A stretch of DNA of 64,000 bases from Sipunculus nudus (taxonomy: Eukaryota > Annelida > Sipuncula > Golfingiida > Sipunculidae): positions 65,827,176 through 65,891,175 of the forward strand of contig CM049316.1 in NCBI GenBank assembly GCA_026874595.1, read 5' to 3'. Numbering within the stretch: position 1 is the first letter of the stretch; each line of letters starts with the position of its first letter. A model generated the notes under the pieces. That model ran no database searches, was not told the DNA's origin, and worked only from the letters and a program-made list of their open reading frames with translations. Positions 58,099 to 64,000 of the stretch are shown piece by piece. The position numbers and the translations under genes are program-made.

Positions 58099-60330
58099 CC
58101 AGGCACAAATCGTAACCGCTGGACCCGGAATCTTCTAACTTTACATCCAGAGAGGTTAATGAAAAATTTCCTTGGAAACCTGGAATTAGGTCTCTGTTAC
58201 CCATATTCTTCAAGCTATAGGTTTCCGACGTACCCCCCAGAATAATGAAAAATTTGATATAAAAGCTCAAGAATCTGAACAACTTATGCATTTATCGCCA
58301 TGATTCTTTGCATGGATATTTGTCATGGAAAGTTTCATCAGTTTCTGCAGACTGATGGCGCCACCTGTATTTTTTTTTTATTTTTTACTATTTTTTATTC
58401 TCTGTTTTTGAGACCTTTAAAGAGGTGGTCATCTGTTAACAGCTGGACCTGGAATCTACTAACTTTACATCCGGAGAGGTCCATGAAAAGTCTCCATGGA
58501 AACCTGGAATTAGGTCTCTGTTAACCATATTCTTCAAGCTATGGGGCTCAAAAATAACCCCTCCCCAGAATAATGAAAAATTTGATACAAAAGCTCAAGT
58601 ATCTTAACAACTAATGCATTGATCACCATGATTCTGTGCACAGATATTGATCATGGAGTGTAGCATCAGTTTCTGCAGACAGGTGGCGCCACCTGTATAT
58701 TTTCGATTTTGACGATTTTTTCCTCTATTTTTGAGACCTTAAAAGATGCGGTCATCTGTTTACAGGGCACAAATCGTAACTGCTGGACCTGGAATCTTCT
58801 AACTTTACATCTGAAGAGGTTAATGAAAAATCTCCATGAAAATTGGAATTAGGTCTCTGTTACCCATATTCTTCAAGCTATGGGGCTCCGAAGTACCCCC
58901 CAGAATAATGAATATTTGATACAAAAGCTCAAGTATCTTAACAACTAATGCATTGATCACCATGATTTTTTGCATGGAAACTGATCATGGAGTGTTTCAT
59001 CGGTTTCTGCAGACTGGTGGCGCCACCTGTATTCTTTTAATTTTTTAAGAATTTTTTCTCTATTTTCAAGACCTTAAAAGATGCGGTCATCTGTTAACAG
59101 GGCACAAATCGTAACTGCTGGACCTGGAATCTTCTTACTTTACATCCTGAGAGGTCCATGAAAAGTCTCCATGGAAACCTGGAAATAGGTCTCTGTTACC
59201 CATATTCTTCAAGCTATGGGGTTCCGACGTACCCCCAGAATAATGATATATTTGATACCAACGCTCAAGTGTCTTAACAACTAATGCATTGATCACCATG
59301 ATTCTTTGCATGGATATTGATCATAGAGTGTTTCATCAGTCTCTGCAGACTGGTGGCGCCACCTGTGTTTTTTTATTTTTACTATTTTTTCTCTATTATT
59401 GAGACCTTTAAAGATGGTGTCTTCTGTAAACAGTGCACAAATCGTAACCGCTTGACTTGGAATCTTCTTACCTTATATCCTGAGAGGTCCGTGAAAAGTC
59501 TCCTTGTTAACCTGGAATTAAGTCTCTGTTACCCATATTCTTCAAGCTATGGGGTTCCGACGTACCCCCCAGAATAATGAAAAATTTGATACAAAAGCCC
59601 AAGTGTCTAAACAACTAATGCATTGAACACCATGATTCTTTGCATCGATATTGATCATGGAGTGTTGCATCAGTTTCTGCAGACTGGTGGCGCCACCTAT
59701 TTTTTATTTTTTTTTTTATTTTTACTATTTTGTCTCTATTTTTGAGACCTTTAAAGATGGTGTCATCTGTTAACAGTGCACACATCGTAACCGCTTGACC
59801 TGGAATCTAGTAACTTTACATCCAGAGAGGTCCATGAAAAGTCTCCATGAAAACCTGGAATTAAGTCTCTGTTACCCATATTCTTCAAGCTATGGGGCTC
59901 CAAAATACCCCCTCCTCAGAATAATGAAAAATGTGATACAAAAGCTCAAGTATCTGAACAACTAATGCATTGATTACCCTGATTTTTTGCATGGATATTT
60001 GTCATGGAATGTTTTATTAGTTTCTGCAGATTATTTTTTACTACTTTTTTCTTTGTTTTTGAGCCAAAGCAGGGCACAAATCATAACCATTGGACCTGGA
60101 ATCTTCTTACTTTAAATCCAGGGAGGTCCATGAGAAGTCTCCTTGGAAACATGGCATTTTAATTTTCTGTTTACCATATTTTCTGAGCTATGGGGCTTAT
60201 AAGCACCCCTCAGAAGGATTGAAAATTTGATACCAAAGTAGGGCACAAATCCTACCTATTTGGCCCAGAAACTTCTAACTTGACATCCTGAGAGTTCCTC
60301 AAAAGTTCTCCCCAGAAACTGAAATTCGGT
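58090..60330 (+). repeat. Tandem array, ~335-bp units
   Basis: The GAGAGGTCCATGAAAAGTCT box recurs near 58151, 58472, 58813, 59149, 59482, 59825, 60121 and, degenerate, 60289; spacings are 296-343 bp for the good units. Each also has TTCTTCAAGCTATGGGGCTC, CTAATGCATTGATCACCATG, TGGTGGCGCCACCTGT and a T-rich run. The last two units are shortened and more diverged. Open frames inside (58300-58524, 59317-59577) are repeat-derived. Confidence 0.85.
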
Positions 60331-61329
60331 CACTGTGACCTATATTTCCAGAGATTTAGGGTATGTTTGAGCACCCAAGAAATAATGCAAAATACACACA
60401 AATTGCCAGATTCCTCAGGAAAGGCTGGACATTATCTTAATCAGTTGCCTGTGCAAGGACATATTGTTAACATGTCAGTCGGCTGAGCGTCATGACCCAT
60501 GGCTCACTTGTTGTTAAAAAATAATAATAATTTTATTCTTAAAACAATCCTAACATCACAATACACTAAATCAATAGAATTTCACAGTATAACAACAGTA
60601 CAACAGCAAATCAATACAAGTATATAAATGAAGTGTACAGTACCTGGATACCACCACTGTCATAGCGATAACAAGTCCTTTATAACGTACAACCCAGATG
60701 AACAGTCCACATTAATCTTCTCAGAGAATAACAGTCCAGTTAATTCGCAAAATCAATCCTTTGTAATCCCAAAGTGAAGTCCTTGTTATAATCTCGAAAG
60801 CAAACTGAAGACCATATTAGATCCGTCACAAATTTAGAAGAAAATCTATAACTGCCGCACTTATCGGAAAAGGTCGACAACCTACTTACACGCTTCTGTT
60901 TCCGCTGGAATATTTCCCTCCTCTCTGTTTGGCTCTAAAACACAGCCCCTTATTTCACACGTGGGCCGGCCCGGCTCGGCCAGGCGATGTTGTCATGGCA
61001 ACGAGCTATGCGTGCTACACGAACCAAATGTCAACAATACATGGAACATCCCTGCACAAAGACACCTGTAACAATGGCCATTAAGAATAAGGTTTTTTAA
61101 AAAAAAGGTATTATGTTTCCAGCATAAGTTCATTTTAAACCAAGTTAAGATATATAATATTTTAAAGTACACTCAGAAATGAAACCAAAGTCCCTAACTC
61201 TTATTATTTATATTTTTTCATCTCTGATATATAAATAATATTTTCGAAATATCAGGGGTTGGAATGTTTATATTAACCATCTACCCTTTGGTAAAAAGAA
61301 ACCCCCTTTATTGATTACCCTGTGTAATA

Positions 61330-62130
61330 TTTTCGTCTTAAGGACGATTTCCTCTTCCGTAAACTGTTTCAGGAATGTTCTCTTTTCCTTTTACCGTAGG
61401 TCATGAGGTCAGTGACTCCAGTGGACCATTATCTCGATTCACGAAAATGCCTACACAGAAGATTTATAAAGCATTCAAACCACGAAATATGTCCCCAGAC
61501 GATTCATAATGAGGCTAGTATGGCGGCTGATATGCTCTTAAATCTTACTTCAGTATTTTACCAACCGTGGCTTCCGGAACGAAGATGAAATGTCAGACGA
61601 CCGGAGGTTTTCATGGAGTCTTAATGGGATCCGTTACGGATATTGTCACCTTCTAATTTTTTGTTCAGACGCCTAAACTAGAAGTGTTATTCCTGGAAGA
61701 CAAATGTGTCTGAGGTAATCTGATAACCTCGCGCCGAATAAAACCGACGATTCTTGACCAATCAACCCCCGTGAACATTTTTAGCTTCGCTAGAAGAAGG
61801 GGGCTATCCCGCAGTCAGAAATATTGTTGCAGGAAAACAAATCAACCCAAGGTAATAAGATAACAAGGCGTGAGTAATGCAGTCCTGTCCTTGCACATTA
61901 TACTTTACGAAACTTATAAACCAGAGCAGACGATCGGTATTTTCCCGTCCTTAAGTCAACAGCATGAAAACAATGATACCAAAGGCATATACCGTAAATT
62001 GGAGATTAGAATATTCTGAGAGCCAGCCCTTTGTCGCCTAACCATATATAGATACATGTGTGTGTCTGTATATATGTGTATTCCTTGACCTTTAGCCAAC
62101 ACATCTTCTTCCCCGAGAGTAAAATATATG
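61330..62130. other. Non-coding stretch
   Basis: No repeats with partners in the window. A 61-codon plus frame (61403-61588) has no recognised motif. Confidence 0.5.
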
Positions 62131-62139
62131 TATAAAAAA

Positions 62140-62700
62140 AATTAATGTCTTGGGGGGGGGGGGGGGGGGGGACTGAAAATCCCCATCTCCCCTCCGCCTT
62201 CCACATACAGGTCCTTGCAAATGGGGTTATACGATATTATCACCCTCCCCCCCCCGACTTTTTTTATGGGGAAATAGGTATCCCACACCTATAGTCTTGA
62301 TTTTTTTTAAACAGATTTAGATATATAAGTTTGATGCAATGTTGGTATAAAATAACAAAATATTTTCTTTCAGCAGAACGAAAATTTAAAAATCTTTGAC
62401 CTCAAAATCCTGGGGGGGGGGGGGGGTGATGGGCATGGGGCAGTGTGACAAAAGCTCCCTGTGCCACTTTGGATCCCCTAATTATATTTAAGTATTAGAG
62501 TCGTGCCTGAAATCAGGAAAATCATGGATATATAAGGAATTTTGCAACACTGTGACATATTTTTACGGAATGAAATGACAGCCTGTTTTTTTCAGGCAAA
62601 ATCACATTCTTTAAATTGGCAAAATGGCGGACGCGGGGGGGGGGGGGGAGGGAGGGTTATAATATGCTCCGCCCCCGCGCCCCAGTTATAAAGTGGGGAA
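62140..62700. repeat. G/C-homopolymer-rich region
   Basis: G runs of about 20 (62152-62171), 15 (62412-62426) and 15 (62635-62649), and a C run near 62246-62255, are spread through 0.55 kb of otherwise AT-rich sequence. Blocks such as TTTTAAACAGATTTAGATAT resemble the body of family E, so several degraded E copies are likely. Confidence 0.5.
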
Positions 62701-62954
62701 CCCTGCGTCGATCATGAAACTGAGCCTATGGCCATCTGGTTTTTGTACTGAGCATTTCCTGCATAGCTGATGTAGCCATGACAACATGACATTCAGGCCT
62801 TATTAAACAAACTGATAGGGGACTGCGAGTCGGGTCAAGATATTTGCTGTCTGATAAATTTTGACATCTACGGAGCCTTGGAGTCGACATGGTCAAAATA
62901 TTTATTAATCCGTGCGCATGGATTACTTATTAAAAATATATAAATAAATATTTT

Positions 62955-63150
62955 GACAATGTCATCTCACGGGCTTCCTCGACATCAGAGGCTTATATTG
63001 TCGTGTTTTATGTCATAAATAATGAAGAAAAATGTTGTTACACAAAATTACCCTAGCGAAGTTTGAAGTTGTTTCGACTACCGCAGTTTACGCTGTTAAG
63101 CCGTCATGCCGGTCAGAGAGAAACTTTCCGAGGAAAACCAGCCTCGTTAG
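62955..63150 (-). repeat. Dispersed repeat R5, copy 2
   Basis: Inverted partner of 51965-52165, about 11 kb away. It ends roughly 15 bp before the MITE at 63165. Confidence 0.7.
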
Positions 63151-63164
63151 GCCAAAAAAAAATT

Positions 63165-63474
63165 AAAGGTATGGTTCTCAGGCACCGCCCGCATCAATTT
63201 TAACCCCCCACATCAAAAATTTTTATTTTGATTTTCAATAGAAACTTACCGATTTTGAGCTGCAGCCGCTCGGATATTTCTTTCAAGTAGATAAAATCAT
63301 GCAATTTCCTTTGTTATGTACTGCTTTAGCTTGTCTAGCAAAATAAATCTGTTATAATCATGTTTTTCCCTTATCATTTGACATTTTTATCGAAATATAC
63401 AAAAAAATAAAAATAAAAAAAAACGCCCGCCCGCATTGATTTCTGAAAAAAAAGTGCCTGAGAACCATACCTTT
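63165..63474. mobile_element. MITE with near-perfect terminal inverted repeats, 310 bp
   Basis: The left end AAGGTATGGTTCTCAGGCAC and the right end GTGCCTGAGAACCATACCTT are perfect inverted copies over at least 20 bp. The subterminal CGCCCGC/GCGGGCG blocks are also inverted. The interior is AT-rich with no frame. No clear target duplication is visible because both sides are A/T runs. The intact ends suggest a recent insertion compared with other elements here. Confidence 0.85.
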
Positions 63475-63589
63475 TTTTATTTTTGCCTTATTAATAACTG
63501 ATGCATGAATACACGTAAGTCAACCGCGAATGTTGTAAATATTATTTTTGCCAAGAGAATAACGTCACTTTATGTCTTAATGCTGGAGT

Positions 63590-63705
63590 ATGACAGTTCG
63601 ACAAGCAGATGAAAATGAAAAAGTACTGTTAGAAATGGCGTGCACATCTACTTTCACTAATAATTTATTCGAATTCAATAGTTTGTACTGCCATCTCAAC
63701 GTTTA
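63590..63705 (+). repeat. Dispersed repeat R4, copy 2
   Basis: Partner of 11272-11385: ACAGTTCGACAAGCAGATG, then a core that starts AAAAAGTACTGTTAGAAATG and ends ...CACATCTACTT, nearly identical in both. Confidence 0.65.
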
Positions 63706-63904
63706 AGTAAAAAAATCAACTTGCTTCTCTGGACAATAATGCACATAATACTTTTTTTGTCCATAAATATCCCTTTCCTGGGATATCTTCTGGTTTCATA
63801 AATGCTGTGTGTAGACATTGCCTTTGTTTGGTTTTAGAAGAGCAGATACCTTTGAATGCACGTTTGATGGTTATGTGTTGTGGTAATCTAGGATATCGAA
63901 TGGC

Positions 63905-64000
63905 ACAGTGAAACCTAGAAGTAACGACCACCAACGGGACCGTAAGAAATGGTTGTTATATTGAGGAAGTCGCTAAACTAAGGTGGTCGTTAGGCGGAGT
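63905..64000 (+). mobile_element. MITE with CGACCACC end, cut by window edge
   Basis: Starts CACAGTGAAACCTAGAAGTA, ACGACCACC, GGGACCGTAAGAAATGGTTG, in the style of pogo/Tigger-like miniature elements ('CAGTGAAACCTC..AACGACCACC..GGGACC..'). A related, shorter element lies at 34623-34804. The right end is outside the window. Confidence 0.6.

Larger units (their letters stand above)
57981..60512 (+). mobile_element. Minisatellite-bearing element (Helentron/HINE-like) inside the LTR
   Basis: Starts TTTTTAGCTCAGCTGACTG, then CTTTGTCCGTCGTCTGTCCG. It ends CAGTCGGCTGAGCGTCATGA..., GGCTCACTTGTT. AGCTCAGCTGACTG (57986-57999) and CAGTCGGCTGAGCG (60476-60489) are inverted copies, and TGAGC...GGCTCA near the end can form a hairpin. 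The middle is about seven ~335-bp tandem units. This layout matches the non-autonomous Helentron-related elements described in bivalves (short asymmetric inverted ends, 3' hairpin, internal tandem repeats, T-rich target). No Rep/helicase is encoded. The class is an inference. Confidence 0.6.
57844..61073 (-). mobile_element. Solo LTR (copy 3), interrupted; middle layer of nest
   Basis: Minus strand: starts TGTTACAGGTGTCTTTGTGC at 61073, includes CCAGCGGAAACAGAAG, GACAGTGGTGGTATCCAGGT and TTAAGAATAAA, and resumes after the inserted block with AATGAATAAAGG reversed, TGTTACAGAATCTGATTTTG, ending in TTTCCGTAACA at 57844. Excluding the insert it is about 0.7 kb. Compared with copies 1 and 2 the TATA box region is deleted (CCCACGTGTGAA joins ATAAGGGGCTGTG), so this copy should lack its promoter. 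No clean 5-bp target duplication was visible. Confidence 0.75.
57640..61325. mobile_element. G-rich MITE family E copy split by an LTR (outer layer of nest)
   Basis: The left half (57640-57843) has GGGTAATCAATGTCGGGACA, AACATTTTA and (TA)n at 57744-57805. The right half (61074-61325) has GTTTTTTAAAAAAAAGGTAT, ATTTTAAACCAAGTTAAGAT and an end with CCCTTTGGTAAAAAGAAACC and TTGATTACCCTG. This is the module order of 52453-52872. The two halves are separated precisely by the LTR at 57844-61073. Confidence 0.6.

Noticed and set aside
57989-58291. 100-codon minus frame with RTDGRTD-type repeats
   Set aside because: Encoded by the GTCT/GTCC tetramer microsatellite at the element's end.
1-64000. Telomeric arrays, rRNA genes, or a bacterial or viral contig
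   Set aside because: No TTAGGG-type arrays, no rRNA-like sequence, no dense coding; the structure is that of animal intergenic DNA.

Overview
This window looks like a stretch of a gene-poor, repeat-rich animal genome. No bacterial operons or rRNA are present, and no intact tRNA gene or complete host protein gene could be recognised. The sequence is visibly AT-rich. It carries many long (TA)n runs, several G or C homopolymers of 12-20 bases, tRNA-derived SINEs, a Penelope-like retroelement, a Ty3/gypsy-like LTR family, PIF/Harbinger and pogo-like miniature elements, and minisatellite-bearing elements with ends of the 'TTTTTAGCTC...CTTGTT' kind. In my experience that mix fits a lophotrochozoan, most likely a marine bivalve mollusc. 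The taxon is an inference; no single-copy host gene was available to fix it.

Layout. 0-6 kb: ordinary AT-rich DNA with dispersed repeat copies and a 168-bp Harbinger-type MITE (4219-4386). 6.2-10.95 kb: one composite element whose two ends are inverted arrays of a ~160-bp repeat. Its interior holds broken minus-strand reading frames, interrupted by a G-rich MITE fragment and a 5'-truncated LTR. 11-18.4 kb: dispersed repeats and one tRNA-derived SINE. 18.4-22.4 kb: the densest region. A 5'-truncated Penelope-like element sits inside an AT-rich satellite, which is bracketed by two arrays of a palindromic ~30-bp repeat. Next to it a Harbinger derivative carrying a MADF exon lies inside a pogo-like MITE, itself set between (TA)n arrays. 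23.5-24.7 kb: a regular ~146-bp repeat array and a second SINE copy. 25-36 kb: mostly featureless, with a second SINE family, an octamer cluster and a small MITE. 36.05-38.17 kb: an LTR retrotransposon deletion derivative with a tRNA-Pro primer site and a decayed gag. 38-57 kb: mostly plain AT-rich DNA with microsatellites, a few MITEs and one unidentified broken reading frame near 47 kb. 57.65-61.33 kb: three nested elements (MITE, then LTR, then a minisatellite element). 61.3-64 kb: G-rich tracts, a dispersed repeat, a young-looking MITE with near-perfect terminal inverted repeats, and the start of another MITE cut by the window edge.

The parts do not form a pathway. What links them is insertion history. 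The most informative points are: the Penelope-like element and its degenerate hammerhead-like hairpin, whose flanking bases also occur in the satellite around it; the 4.7-kb inverted-array element of unknown superfamily; and the three-deep nest at 57.6-61.3 kb. All gene-like sequences I can identify belong to mobile elements, and all are broken. Identities and boundaries were read by eye, without alignment or database search.
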